A stretch of 20,960 nt of DNA from a virus (IMGVR_UViG_3300034280_000758:1-20960), one strand, 5' to 3'. Numbered from the stretch's first letter, positions 1 to 7,444 are shown. The notes: a model not told the origin generated them from the sequence alone. Made by a program: numbers and translations.

Positions 1-2
1 GA

Positions 3-1142
3 CCGTATGCCATTCTCCCGCCCGACTACGAAGTCATCCAGCAGAACATTGCTGGCGTTCTGGACGCTCCTATGGCGGTCAATGCGGACCTTGAGAATGT
101 TCTTCAAGGCAATCTCTCTCAGTACCGCCAATCGCTCAACAAGCCGTCCGGCAATCCCCGAACTGCCACCGAAGTTCAAGCAATCGTCTCGCAGCAATCG
201 GCAATCGGTAAAACGCAGTTGAGCCGGTATTACGCGCAGCTCGATTCTTTCTTCGAGGAACGGTATCGCCGCGCCTCCAATCCGAACCTGAATCCGATTA
301 CCCGCTCGGATAAGGACGCGATTGAATTCCAGCGTCGTTGCCGTGAGCGTGGCGTTCCGCAGCAGGCTATGCTCGACATCGATTACGTCGAGGCGACTCG
401 TACGGTTGGCCAAGGTTCTCAGTTCGCTAAACAACAGCTTCTCGGCTCGCTCCTCGGCCTGCTTGGTTCTCTCCCCGAGGGTGGCAAGGTCAACCTCTTG
501 CAGGACTACATCGCCGCTCAGGTTGGTCAGCAGATGGTTGATCGGTATCTCCCGAGTCAGTTGCAGACTTCGAAGATTCAAGATCAGACCGCTCTTGCTG
601 TCCTTGAGCATTCCTCGCTTCGCCAGGGCAACATGGCGGTCGTCACGGATACGCAGAATCACATCGTCCACATCGACACTCATTTGGCTGCTGCGAACGA
701 GGCGGCTGCCTCTCTTCAGCAGGGTGGCAATCCGCAGGAGATTGTTCTCTTCCTCCAAGGCATCGGTCAGCACGTTCAGGATCATCTCCAGCGCCTGTCC
801 ACCGATCCTACGCGCAGGCCGCAAGTCGAGGCTTACACACAGCAGTTGCAGATGCTTAGTCAGACTATTGAACAGCTTGGACAGTTGATTCAGGAGCAGG
901 CTCAAGCGATGGCGCAGCAGCAGCAGGCAATGGCCATCCAGCAAGGCTCCGATCCTCGTACCGCCGTGATGAATGCGGAAGTTCAGGCGAAAATCGCTCG
1001 CCAGAACGCCGAGACTATGGCCAACATTGAACGTCAGAACACGAAGGCGATGGCCGACTTGGCTCGCCGGAATGCCAAGACGACGGCGGATATTCAACGA
1101 GCGAACGCAACTGCTGAGTCTAACTTGGCGCGTCAGGGATGA
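3..1142 (+). CDS. Phage portal (head-tail connector) protein, C-terminal part
   Basis: The reading frame is open from base 3, so the gene starts upstream of the window; the first ATG at 72 is internal. About 379 residues are visible. Portal proteins form the dodecameric ring at one capsid vertex through which DNA is packaged and ejected. The visible part resembles the C-terminal half of podovirus-type portals: it is Gln-rich and helical, with a block reading KTQLSRYYAQLDSFFEERY, then a helical region, then a polar Gln-rich tail. The last 49 residues form four 11-residue repeats of the pattern (I/L)xRxNAxxxA(D/N), ending in LARQG, which should make a long amphipathic helix. It overlaps the next gene by 4 bases (ATGA). 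The assignment rests on recognised family character, not on a catalytic motif. Confidence 0.75.
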   Translation, partial: PYAILPPDYEVIQQNIAGVLDAPMAVNADLENVLQGNLSQYRQSLNKPSGNPRTATEVQAIVSQQSAIGKTQLSRYYAQLDSFFEERYRRASNPNLNPITRSDKDAIEFQRRCRERGVPQQAMLDIDYVEATRTVGQGSQFAKQQLLGSLLGLLGSLPEGGKVNLLQDYIAAQVGQQMVDRYLPSQLQTSKIQDQTALAVLEHSSLRQGNMAVVTDTQNHIVHIDTHLAAANEAAASLQQGGNPQEIVLFLQGIGQHVQDHLQRLSTDPTRRPQVEAYTQQLQMLSQTIEQLGQLIQEQAQAMAQQQQAMAIQQGSDPRTAVMNAEVQAKIARQNAETMANIERQNTKAMADLARRNAKTTADIQRANATAESNLARQG

Positions 1143-1768
1143 AATTTATGAGCCAGAACGAAGAACTCGTTTCTCAATTCATCGCAGATCAGTTTCCCAA
1201 GATGGGCGGCTGGTGCGATCAACGCAAAGGCTTTGAAATTGCGAAGCTCGTACTCGACAACAAGCCGCAGCGAATTGCTGAGGTAGGCGTCTTCGAAGGT
1301 AAGTCAACGCTCGCTCTTGCCTACGCTTGTAAATTGAACGGAAGCGGCACCGTCTACGCCATCGACTCTTGGAAGAAAGAGGACTGCATCGATGACGAAT
1401 CCGCCGCCAATCAAGAGTGGTGGGCGACGCTCGATCTGGACAAGCACTACGAATCGTTCGTCGAACACACTGTTCGCGCGAAAGTTGTCCGGCACATCCA
1501 ATACTGCCGCATGTCGAGCTGGGATGCTTCACGTTCTCTGCCCGACATGGACATGGTTCATATCGACGCCAACCACGCCGAATGGCCGTCTACGAGCGAT
1601 GTCGTCAATTGGCTCCCTAAGCTCAAAGTTGGTGGCTATTTGATCATGGACGATGTGAACTGGGAATCCACGCAGACCGCTCTCAAGTTCGTTCTGAAAC
1701 GCTGTGAATTTGTCGCCCGTTACGACCTTGCCGAGAGCTGCTTTGCTGTTTATCGGAAGCTGAAATAA
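1139..1768 (+). CDS. Class I SAM-dependent methyltransferase (Methyltransf_24-like)
   Basis: A 209-residue protein with the Rossmann methyltransferase signature: motif I AEVGVFEGKST at about residues 47-57 (SAM binding), an acidic strand end YAID near 73-76, HIDANH at 141-146, and GGYLIMDDVNW at about 165-175. This pattern fits the Methyltransf_24 group often found next to glycosyltransferases, where the substrate is commonly a sugar or small molecule; the substrate here is unknown. The start at 1139 overlaps the portal stop (ATGA). A second ATG at 1148 would remove three residues and sits better behind the weak purine stretch AGGG. It is first in a five-gene cassette, so a role in glycan tailoring is inferred from context. 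Confidence 0.8.
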   Translation: MKFMSQNEELVSQFIADQFPKMGGWCDQRKGFEIAKLVLDNKPQRIAEVGVFEGKSTLALAYACKLNGSGTVYAIDSWKKEDCIDDESAANQEWWATLDLDKHYESFVEHTVRAKVVRHIQYCRMSSWDASRSLPDMDMVHIDANHAEWPSTSDVVNWLPKLKVGGYLIMDDVNWESTQTALKFVLKRCEFVARYDLAESCFAVYRKLK

Positions 1769-1770
1769 CC

Positions 1771-2373
1771 GTGGAAACGGTCGTCATAACGATGCGCGGT
1801 TCGCCGCGTATCCCGCGTTTAAAAGAGAATCTGAATGCCGCTGGCATTTCGGACTATCGGATCTTCTACGGCCTGAATGGAAAGAAGTCTGGCCTGAAGG
1901 CGAGCATTCCGTACGAGGTCGATAATCCCGGCTCAGGATATCTGATCTGCGCCAAGCATGTCGGATGCACAATGTCACATTGGATGCTCTGGAACGCCCT
2001 AGAGTTCGATCCAAAGACCCCCGACATGGTGATGGTGCTTGAGGACGACATTCTCTTCAGGCCGCACTGGCGAGAGACGGTTGAACGCGCGCTGACAAAA
2101 CTGCCGGAGAACTGGGACTTGCTCTATCCAGGATCATGCTGCGCGCATGGCAAGATTAGCCGCGAGTATGACTCCAATTTGTTCGAAGGAATGCCTCTCT
2201 GCACCCACTGTTACATCGTCAGAAAGAAAGCTCTGAAGACGCTGATCGAAACCAACGAGGCGATTTATGCTCCGATTGACTTGCAGATGTATTTCAACAG
2301 CAGGCAGCACCTGAACTGCTTCACCATTTTTCCGCGTGTTGCCGATCAAGAGGGTATGATTCTAGCCGAATAA
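1771..2373 (+). CDS. Glycosyltransferase family 25 (LPS biosynthesis type), copy 1
   Basis: A 200-residue protein. It opens with the strand VVITM and has VLEDD at residues 89-93, the acidic metal and nucleotide-sugar site of GT25 enzymes. GSCCAH (121-126), THCYIV (145-150) and PID (168-170) follow in an order shared with the second GT25 gene here. GT25 enzymes transfer a sugar, often galactose, to LPS or a protein-linked glycan. The start is GTG at 1771, two bases after the previous stop; the first ATG is seven codons in and would delete the opening strand, so GTG is preferred. The protein is shorter than many bacterial GT25 enzymes but seems to contain the core. Donor and acceptor are unknown. 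Confidence 0.85.
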   Translation: METVVITMRGSPRIPRLKENLNAAGISDYRIFYGLNGKKSGLKASIPYEVDNPGSGYLICAKHVGCTMSHWMLWNALEFDPKTPDMVMVLEDDILFRPHWRETVERALTKLPENWDLLYPGSCCAHGKISREYDSNLFEGMPLCTHCYIVRKKALKTLIETNEAIYAPIDLQMYFNSRQHLNCFTIFPRVADQEGMILAE

Positions 2374-2376
2374 AAT

Positions 2377-2967
2377 ATGGGTTCACCATTCAACGGAGAC
2401 ACTTTCATCGAGCAGGAGTTTCTCTACCTCAAGGAACGCTTCGAACTTACCACTGCGGTTGAAACCGGAACTCACGAAGCTGACACAACCGTTTGGTTGG
2501 CCAAGAACTTCCTGAAGACCGTCTCATGCGAGCTTAATCACGACTTGGTTGAGAGAGCTAAGGAGAAGTTTAAGCGTGAGAATGTCTACGTTGAGATGTT
2601 CGAGGGTAGTAGCGATGCCTGCATGAACTGGTTCATCCCGCATCACGGGGTTGGACACGACACAATCTTCTTTCTCGACGCGCACTGGAACGACTACCTC
2701 CCGTTGCTTGAAGAGCTTGAGGCAATCAATCGGTACGACCTGCATCCGGTAATTGCCATCCACGACTTCAAAGAGCCAACCGGACACCTTGGTTACGACA
2801 GTTACAATGGCCATGACATCTGCTTTGGCTACATCAAGGAGAAGTTGGACGCGATTTATCGAGCAAAGACGCTGACGCAAAAGTACGGCTACAGTTACTA
2901 CTACAACCACCCAAGTCGATGCACAGGCGCTCGGCGTGGAATCATCTACATCCTTCCCAACCGATGA
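2377..2967 (+). CDS. Class I SAM methyltransferase-like protein
   Basis: A 196-residue protein. A SAM-binding-like loop ETGTHEADTT lies at residues 29-38, followed by an acidic strand end CEL at 51-53, EGSSDA at 76-81, FFLDAHW at 98-104 and AIHDF at about 127-131. The order and spacing match Rossmann methyltransferases of the FkbM/Methyltransf_24 kind, although the glycine-rich loop is unusual (G-T-H instead of GxGxG), so activity is likely but not certain. It starts three bases after the first GT25 gene in an A-rich context without a Shine-Dalgarno. It ends in an ATGA overlap with the second GT25 gene, which points to coupled translation and a shared product. Confidence 0.7.
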   Translation: MGSPFNGDTFIEQEFLYLKERFELTTAVETGTHEADTTVWLAKNFLKTVSCELNHDLVERAKEKFKRENVYVEMFEGSSDACMNWFIPHHGVGHDTIFFLDAHWNDYLPLLEELEAINRYDLHPVIAIHDFKEPTGHLGYDSYNGHDICFGYIKEKLDAIYRAKTLTQKYGYSYYYNHPSRCTGARRGIIYILPNR

Positions 2968-3593
2968 GAGTCGATTTCGAGAACACACCGACCTTCATCA
3001 TCTCAAAACCTGAGAGCGAGAAGGAGAAGCGATGCGTCAGATACATGAAGTCGTTCGGAATCGACGCGGTTCCGATCTATGGCTTTCGCTCGCATAACTG
3101 CGGCATCTCGACCGACTACTACCACAATCGGGAAAAGGAGAAGGCGAAGACTAAAACCATCGTCGCCGGACTCAGCCACTTCTCTGCATGGTCGGCCATT
3201 AAATGGATGGTTGAGGCCAAACTGACCGATCATCGCACCTTTCTGATCGTTGAGGACGACGTTGAGTTTCTTGACAAGAGCTGGAAGGCGTTGGCCAACG
3301 ATAACCTTCAATTTGTTCCGAACGACTGGCATGTCGTTTACCTTGGAAGCTGCTGCGCCGATCCGATTGAGGATCATGGCTACATTGCCGCCAACCTTTA
3401 CAAGCTAGTTCGGGGCATGTGTACCCACGCATATCTTGTAAACTATGAGGGGGCTTGTAAGCTCCTCGAAACGAACCAAAAGGTTTGGGGTCCAATCGAC
3501 ATTCAGATGCTGGTTGACTCGATGCCTAGGATGAATTTTTACGGAATTCTTCCAAGATTGGCGACGCAGGAGAACACAAACTTGTATCCATGA
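2964..3593 (+). CDS. Glycosyltransferase family 25, copy 2
   Basis: A 209-residue paralogue of the GT25 protein encoded at 1771-2373. The start at 2964 is chosen because it forms an ATGA overlap with the preceding stop; the frame is open another 15 codons upstream. The acidic motif IVEDD is at residues 95-99. The later blocks GSCCAD, THAYLV and GPIDIQM align with GSCCAH, THCYIV and APIDLQM of copy 1. The two copies have diverged strongly outside these blocks, so they probably add different sugars or act on different acceptors. It overlaps the next gene by 4 bases. Confidence 0.85.
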   Translation: MRVDFENTPTFIISKPESEKEKRCVRYMKSFGIDAVPIYGFRSHNCGISTDYYHNREKEKAKTKTIVAGLSHFSAWSAIKWMVEAKLTDHRTFLIVEDDVEFLDKSWKALANDNLQFVPNDWHVVYLGSCCADPIEDHGYIAANLYKLVRGMCTHAYLVNYEGACKLLETNQKVWGPIDIQMLVDSMPRMNFYGILPRLATQENTNLYP

Positions 3594-4948
3594 TGAGAGA
3601 CATCATCCGAGACATCAGCCTCAAAGCACTCAAACGATTTGCAAACGGTGGCGATGGTCATGCCGATCTTCTCATGCAGATCGAAGACCTCCGCAAGACG
3701 CTGGAGATTCGAACCAAAGAGCATGAAGAACATCTGACCGAGGTCCGCGAGGAGCGCGATCATTGGCTTTCACTGTACGACGAAATCAAATTCGCAGCCG
3801 AGTTTCTAATGAGTTACGCAAAAAATGATGTCCCCAAGCTGGCTGAACAGACTGATTGGGAGGTTGGCAAAATCGTTCTTCCGGCTGAAACCGGGACGTA
3901 CTACTTCAATCCAGCCATCATACAGGAGGCAGATGGACGAATCATGCTTTTCGCACGTCGCTGCCGCAACAAGCGCGAGAAGGACGAGGACGTTTACACC
4001 GAGAAGAACGACATCGTTGCCTTCGAGCTGAGTAAAGATTTACGAGCCACAAAAAAGTCGATCCTCCAGCTCACCTCGAACTACCCGAACGAGCAGTTCG
4101 AAGATCCGCGTGTCGTGAAGTTTGGCGACAAGTACGGCGTGAGTTGCTGCACGTTCGTTCCGTTCAAGAGCTACGCGCATCAGGCGATGTTCCTGCTCGA
4201 TAAGCAGTTCCTGAACGTGGGCCGGTTCGATCCGATCTACGGCAACAACTACGCGCAGGCCATGATCAACGATGGCCATGAGAAGAATTGGCTCTACTTC
4301 GTCCACGATAATGCGCCACACATGGTGTATTCGGCCAATCCTCATGTCGTTGTGCGCCTCAATGGGCGGTTAGAGAAGGATGCCGAGTACGTCACCGAGG
4401 AGTTCAATCCGCTCTGGAAGTTTGGCGAGGTTCGCGGCGGAACAAATCCGATTCTCTGCGACGGCCTTTACTGGACCTTCTTCCACAGCTCGCTTCCCTG
4501 GATCAACGGCAAGCGCCGCTATTACATGGGAGCATACGCCTTTGAAGCCAAGGCTCCGTTCCGCATCGTTCGCATGACGACACTGCCGCTTCTTACCGGC
4601 ACCAATCAGCAGGACTGGTGGCCAGGATTGCCTGCGGTCGTGTTCCCGTGCGGCGCTTTCTTTGACAGCGCGAAGAATCACTTCGTCATCTCATACGGCA
4701 TCAACGATGTGGATTGCGGCTACATGAAGCTGCCACTGGCCGACTTGCTTGAGGTGACAAAGGTGATTCGACCGAAGCGCGATGTCGTCAACAAGGAGAA
4801 CCCTCCAAAGCTGACTGACGTTCTCGATCCGATTCCCGAGCGGCATAAACTGAAACGAAACAAGAAATCAAAGTACAATGAACTGGCTAAAAGGCTTGAC
4901 GAAGAACCCGAGCAAACAGGCGAAGCAGGACCTACTGAATCTGCCTGA
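3590..4948 (+). CDS. Five-bladed beta-propeller glycosidase/phosphorylase-like protein (GH130-like)
   Basis: A 452-residue protein. Residues 1-90 are helical and charged, with a probable coiled coil at about 25-65. From about residue 100 the sequence follows the GH130/GH43-type propeller: NPAI (107-110), EDPR (171-174), GGTNP (283-287), FFHSS where the family often has a Tyr/His-Gly site (297-301), FPCG (352-355) and SYGINDVDC (368-376). GH130 enzymes phosphorolyse or hydrolyse beta-mannosides. Here, fused to a coiled coil and next to glycosyltransferases in a phage, it may bind or trim a glycan instead. The C-terminus is Lys/Glu-rich. The start overlaps the upstream stop, and a second ATG lies at 3593. 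Confidence 0.7.
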   Translation: MMRDIIRDISLKALKRFANGGDGHADLLMQIEDLRKTLEIRTKEHEEHLTEVREERDHWLSLYDEIKFAAEFLMSYAKNDVPKLAEQTDWEVGKIVLPAETGTYYFNPAIIQEADGRIMLFARRCRNKREKDEDVYTEKNDIVAFELSKDLRATKKSILQLTSNYPNEQFEDPRVVKFGDKYGVSCCTFVPFKSYAHQAMFLLDKQFLNVGRFDPIYGNNYAQAMINDGHEKNWLYFVHDNAPHMVYSANPHVVVRLNGRLEKDAEYVTEEFNPLWKFGEVRGGTNPILCDGLYWTFFHSSLPWINGKRRYYMGAYAFEAKAPFRIVRMTTLPLLTGTNQQDWWPGLPAVVFPCGAFFDSAKNHFVISYGINDVDCGYMKLPLADLLEVTKVIRPKRDVVNKENPPKLTDVLDPIPERHKLKRNKKSKYNELAKRLDEEPEQTGEAGPTESA

Positions 4949-5210
4949 GGTAAACCTGAGCGACTGGCAGAACGAGGGCCAACAGGCTGAGCTTGCTGCA
5001 ATTATGCGAAATCCGATCCTTCGCATGGCCATTCGCATCGTGTCGGAATCAATCCCGGTGCCGATGCCGTCTCATGGTAGCAAGGAATCGGATATTATTT
5101 TCGCTGCCGGTGTAACCGCTGGCTACGCGCATTGTCTTGAAAACCTCCGTAAATTGGCCGTAATTGAAACAGCGAAAGAACCTGAAGCAACTTTTGAAAA
5201 ACAGTATTAA
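4878..5210 (+). CDS. Small phage protein of unknown function
   Basis: A 110-residue protein whose first 71 bases overlap the end of the GH130-like gene in another frame. It is helical, with a central block NPILRMAIRIVSES followed by a small-residue helix AAGVTAGYAHCLENL. I do not recognise a function. Its position just upstream of the scaffold-like gene is where phages often carry small head-assembly or head-completion proteins. It has no signal peptide or membrane segment. Confidence 0.7.
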   Translation: MNWLKGLTKNPSKQAKQDLLNLPEVNLSDWQNEGQQAELAAIMRNPILRMAIRIVSESIPVPMPSHGSKESDIIFAAGVTAGYAHCLENLRKLAVIETAKEPEATFEKQY

Positions 5211-5220
5211 ATCTTAAAAT

Positions 5221-6369
5221 ATGGACGAACCCCTGAACTCACCCGTCGTCAGTAATGGCCAGACTCCAGACTTTGGAAGCTCGTTTATCGATGCTTTCAA
5301 GGCAATCGGCGCTGATAACGCGACTCCCGCTGAGAAGCCAGCAGTTACCGCCGCTCCGCAGAAGACTGACAATACACCACCCAAGCTCAGTAAATCCGAA
5401 ATGGATATTGAGCGGATGTTCTCCAAAAAGACCGTTGTTGAACCCGCCGCCGCCGCCGCTAGCGACGACGCGGACATTCCTGAGACAATCAAGTCCACGA
5501 AAGCGGCTGACGCTTTCCGCAAGATCAAAGAGGAGAAGGCACAGTTGGCCAAGCAACTGGACGAGCTGAAGGCTGGTAAGTCTACCAACCCTCAATTCGA
5601 ATCGCAGCTCAAGACCTTGCAGGAGGAGCGTGACGCGCTTTCCGAGCGTGTCCGATTGTTGGACATCGAGCGTCATCCTGACTTCATCAAGAAGTACGAG
5701 GGCAAGATTACCGGCGTGTTCGATTCGGTGAAGAACCTTGTCGGAACCGATGGTGAGCGCCTTGTTTCGCTCCTGAAATCACCCGATAGCGACTATCGCA
5801 ACTCGCAGATCGACGACATCGTTGAAGGTCTTTCACCGTCTAAGAAGGCCAAGCTCGGTGCGTTAATTGTTAAGTACGACGAAATCAATGGCGAACGGTC
5901 TTCAGAGTTGACCGAGGCAAAGGCTGATTACGATGCGGTCATCTCCAAGTACAAGCAGGACAACGAGGAGGGGACGAAGGCTGCACTAGAGTCGGCCAAT
6001 AAGACCTGGCAGAAGGTTTCCACCGATGCTCGCTCGCTCGAAATCTTCGAGCCGCGTGAGAACGATGAGGAGTGGAACACTGAATTGAATGGCCGACTTA
6101 GCCTTGCTCAGCAAATCTTCAATGGTGAGAACAGCGAGGAGGATCTTGCCAAGGCTGCTCTTTGGGCCGCTGCCGCGCCGAAGTACCGCGAACTGCTCTA
6201 TGCCCAGGTTGAGGTGAACAAGCGCTTGCAGGCTGAGCTATCGAAGTATCGAGGAAGCGAACCTGGCGTCACCTCGAAGGCGACATCTGGAGGTTATCGA
6301 CCGGCAAATGCGAACGCCGCGAAGAGCGAAGACTTCGTCGCCAGCGTGATGAAGTCGTTAGGACGCTGA
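5221..6369 (+). CDS. Probable capsid scaffolding protein
   Basis: A 382-residue, strongly charged protein. The N-terminal 100 residues are Pro/Ala-rich and probably disordered. A coiled coil runs through about residues 100-145 (AFRKIKEEKAQLAKQLDELK), followed by more helices and a Gly/Ser-rich tail ending in VASVMKSLGR. The length, acidity, coiled coil and basic C-terminal helix are typical of phage scaffolding proteins, which guide capsid subunits and then leave. It lies downstream of the portal gene, as scaffold genes often do, but the capsid gene itself is on the other strand about 4 kb away. The leader is A/T-rich (taaatcttaaaat) with no Shine-Dalgarno. A terminator hairpin follows 21 bases after the stop. 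Confidence 0.65.
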   Translation: MDEPLNSPVVSNGQTPDFGSSFIDAFKAIGADNATPAEKPAVTAAPQKTDNTPPKLSKSEMDIERMFSKKTVVEPAAAAASDDADIPETIKSTKAADAFRKIKEEKAQLAKQLDELKAGKSTNPQFESQLKTLQEERDALSERVRLLDIERHPDFIKKYEGKITGVFDSVKNLVGTDGERLVSLLKSPDSDYRNSQIDDIVEGLSPSKKAKLGALIVKYDEINGERSSELTEAKADYDAVISKYKQDNEEGTKAALESANKTWQKVSTDARSLEIFEPRENDEEWNTELNGRLSLAQQIFNGENSEEDLAKAALWAAAAPKYRELLYAQVEVNKRLQAELSKYRGSEPGVTSKATSGGYRPANANAAKSEDFVASVMKSLGR

Positions 6370-6390
6370 ACCTACGCTCCAAAACAATTA

Positions 6391-6430
6391 TCCCCCGATG
6401 GTTTTCATTACCACCGGGGGATTTTCGTTT
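6391..6430. terminator. Rho-independent terminator between convergent gene blocks
   Basis: A 12-position stem (tcccccgatggt at 6391-6402 with accaccggggga at 6410-6421) carries one A-C mismatch and a 7-base loop, and is followed by TTTT. It lies just after the scaffold-like gene and just after the end of the minus-strand block (stop at 6434). Upstream A-rich bases (aaaacaa) could provide a weak U-tract for the minus transcript, so it may work both ways. Confidence 0.85.
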
Positions 6431-6433
6431 AAA

Positions 6434-6580
6434 TTACTTACCGCGATACGGTCCGCTGCCGCTCGGAACCGGCTTTGGAGACGGCCTGACCGGCGGCTTG
6501 GGCGGAGGAGACTGCCTGTAAGGTCCGCTGCCGGATGATCGGACGGACGGTGAACCTTTATATGGTGCGTTGTAGCTCAT
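6434..6580 (-). CDS. 48-residue Pro/Ser/Gly-rich small protein
   Basis: A short frame whose start ATG (6580) overlaps the stop of the lipoprotein gene as ATGA. It encodes 48 residues rich in Pro, Ser, Gly and Arg with the motif SGSGPYR present twice, near residues 16-22 and 40-46, flanking a proline-rich centre (QSPPPKPPVRPSPKPVP). The internal repeat, the overlap and the position right before the terminator support a real gene. The function is unknown; the composition suggests a disordered linker or adaptor. It is the last gene of the minus-strand block. Confidence 0.6.
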   Translation of the reverse strand: MSYNAPYKGSPSVRSSGSGPYRQSPPPKPPVRPSPKPVPSGSGPYRGK

Positions 6581-6801
6581 TCCTTTGGAAGCGCATACCA
6601 GCCTTCATGGATGGTAATGCGGTTCTTACTACGCACCGTTTTGCCGCTGGCGTCAACAGTCCAAACCTTTGCTTCGACGCTCTCAGCAAGCCTCACCGGC
6701 TCACCGTGGGGGACGTAAATCACCCGGCTCGCGCAGCTCACGCTCATACTCGCGCACACGATCAAGAAGACCGCGCTTAAGATCGGGTTGCTTCTTAGCA
6801 T
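6577..6801 (-). CDS. Putative outer-membrane lipoprotein, o-spanin-like
   Basis: A 74-residue protein starting out of frame inside the preceding gene. Residues 5-20 are hydrophobic (PILSAVFLIVCASMSV), followed by Cys23, a possible lipidation site. The lipobox MSVSC is imperfect because position -3 is Ser instead of Leu. The mature part (SRVIYVPHGEPVRLAESVEA and onward to HEGWYALPKE) is short and beta-like. A small lipoprotein gene nested out of phase with a gene for a membrane-anchored charged protein, next to holin-like genes, is the classic arrangement of o-spanin and i-spanin, which fuse inner and outer membranes at lysis. The role is inferred from architecture. The stop overlaps the next start. 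Confidence 0.6.
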   Translation of the reverse strand: MLRSNPILSAVFLIVCASMSVSCASRVIYVPHGEPVRLAESVEAKVWTVDASGKTVRSKNRITIHEGWYALPKE

Positions 6802-6880
6802 CTTCGCTCGTCGTGTCCTGCTTCGTCAGAGAATGAAGCCAGATGACCAGCTTCATAACGAGGTCGGCCAGGAAGTTCAT
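6701..6880 (-). CDS. Short membrane-anchored charged protein, i-spanin-like
   Basis: A 59-residue frame. The start at 6880 overlaps the stop of the upstream holin-like gene (ATGA). An N-terminal hydrophobic stretch (FLADLVMKLVIWLHSL, residues 3-18) is followed by a charged helix (KRGLLDRVREYERELRE) and a PPR end. The final 101 bases overlap the lipoprotein gene in another frame. Topology and overlap fit an i-spanin, but known i-spanins are usually above 100 residues with a longer periplasmic coiled coil, so this would be a minimal version. It could instead be a small accessory membrane protein. Confidence 0.55.
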   Translation of the reverse strand: MNFLADLVMKLVIWLHSLTKQDTTSEDAKKQPDLKRGLLDRVREYERELREPGDLRPPR

Positions 6881-7071
6881 TCCGTCTGTTTGACGGGTGC
6901 GGCAGCGGCTGATTGCTTGTTCTTCCAGATCGACCAGACAGCGCCGATCAGAGTGACAGTCGCGCCAGCAATCTCGGCAACCTGATCAGCATTGGCCAAC
7001 CCCTTGGCAACGAGAAAACCGCCGAGCGCGCTAAGACCGTGGCGGAGGAGGGATGAAATATTGGCGTTCAT
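6877..7071 (-). CDS. Putative holin (Pam3-gp28-like)
   Basis: A 64-residue protein. The start at 7071 is chosen because it forms ATGA with the upstream stop; the frame extends 16 codons further. It has two hydrophobic stretches (LSALGGFLVAKGLA near residues 11-24 and AGATVTLIGAVWSIW near 32-46), then KNK and a polar Ala/Gln tail. This two-segment plan fits the phage inner-membrane family named after Pam3 gp28, proposed to be holins. It sits among other small membrane genes in what looks like a lysis cassette. Confidence 0.65.
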   Translation of the reverse strand: MNANISSLLRHGLSALGGFLVAKGLANADQVAEIAGATVTLIGAVWSIWKNKQSAAAAPVKQTE

Positions 7072-7262
7072 TTGTCGTTTTTGAGTTTGCGATAGAGTTC
7101 CACTGCTTTCACGGCGCATGTAAGAAGCGCGGCGAACGCGCCAAGTGCCAATGAGGCAGTCTTGAGATTCGGATCGGTAAATACCGCGTTCCCCAGAATG
7201 CCGATGGCCGGACCACCGACGCCTATTGAGATGTCTCTGATAAAAGCGTGGTGGTCCGTCAT
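7068..7262 (-). CDS. Small membrane protein, possible holin or antiholin
   Basis: A 64-residue protein with a Gly-rich hydrophobic stretch (ISIGVGGPAIGILGNAVF) near residues 12-29 and a stronger membrane helix (ALGAFAALLTCAVKAVEL) near 39-56, ending in the basic tail YRKLKNDK. Size and topology resemble its neighbour. Two such proteins in tandem often act as holin and antiholin, but nothing in the sequence proves which is which. It is translationally coupled by a 4-base overlap with the next gene. Confidence 0.6.
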   Translation of the reverse strand: MTDHHAFIRDISIGVGGPAIGILGNAVFTDPNLKTASLALGAFAALLTCAVKAVELYRKLKNDK

Positions 7263-7276
7263 CGTGCGTGGATGTG

Positions 7277-7444
7277 TTAGTTAGTGGCGGCTGGAGTCTG
7301 AGCCTGCTGCTTAGCCGAATCGAGGATCAGATCGTAGAGAGGAAGTCCGGCTTTCACATTGTTGATGTTGCCAGCCTTCATCCCGATTTCCACGAGTTGC
7401 AGCAGGGTGTTGGTTTGTTCGAGGGTAAGCTCAATTTTAATCAT
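7277..7444 (-). CDS. 55-residue phage protein of unknown function
   Basis: The start at 7444 is preferred over upstream alternatives because it overlaps the preceding stop (ATGA). The product begins MIKIELTLEQTNTLLQLV and forms an amphipathic helix-turn-helix-like pair (LLQLVEIGMKAGN, then GLPLYDLILDSA), with an Ala/Gln/Thr-rich tail. Similar short proteins, with a beta strand and a TxEQxNxLL helix, occur downstream of tail-fibre genes in other phages, but I know no function for them. It is not membrane-spanning. Confidence 0.65.
   Translation of the reverse strand: MIKIELTLEQTNTLLQLVEIGMKAGNINNVKAGLPLYDLILDSAKQQAQTPAATN

Noticed and set aside
322-888. 188-codon plus-strand frame inside the portal gene
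   Set aside because: Ser/Arg-rich translation without domain character, entirely inside the portal frame, with no coupling to a neighbour.
2524-2988. 154-codon minus-strand frame antisense to the methyltransferase-like gene
   Set aside because: Antisense shadow; it would start and end inside well-supported coupled genes and shows no motif.
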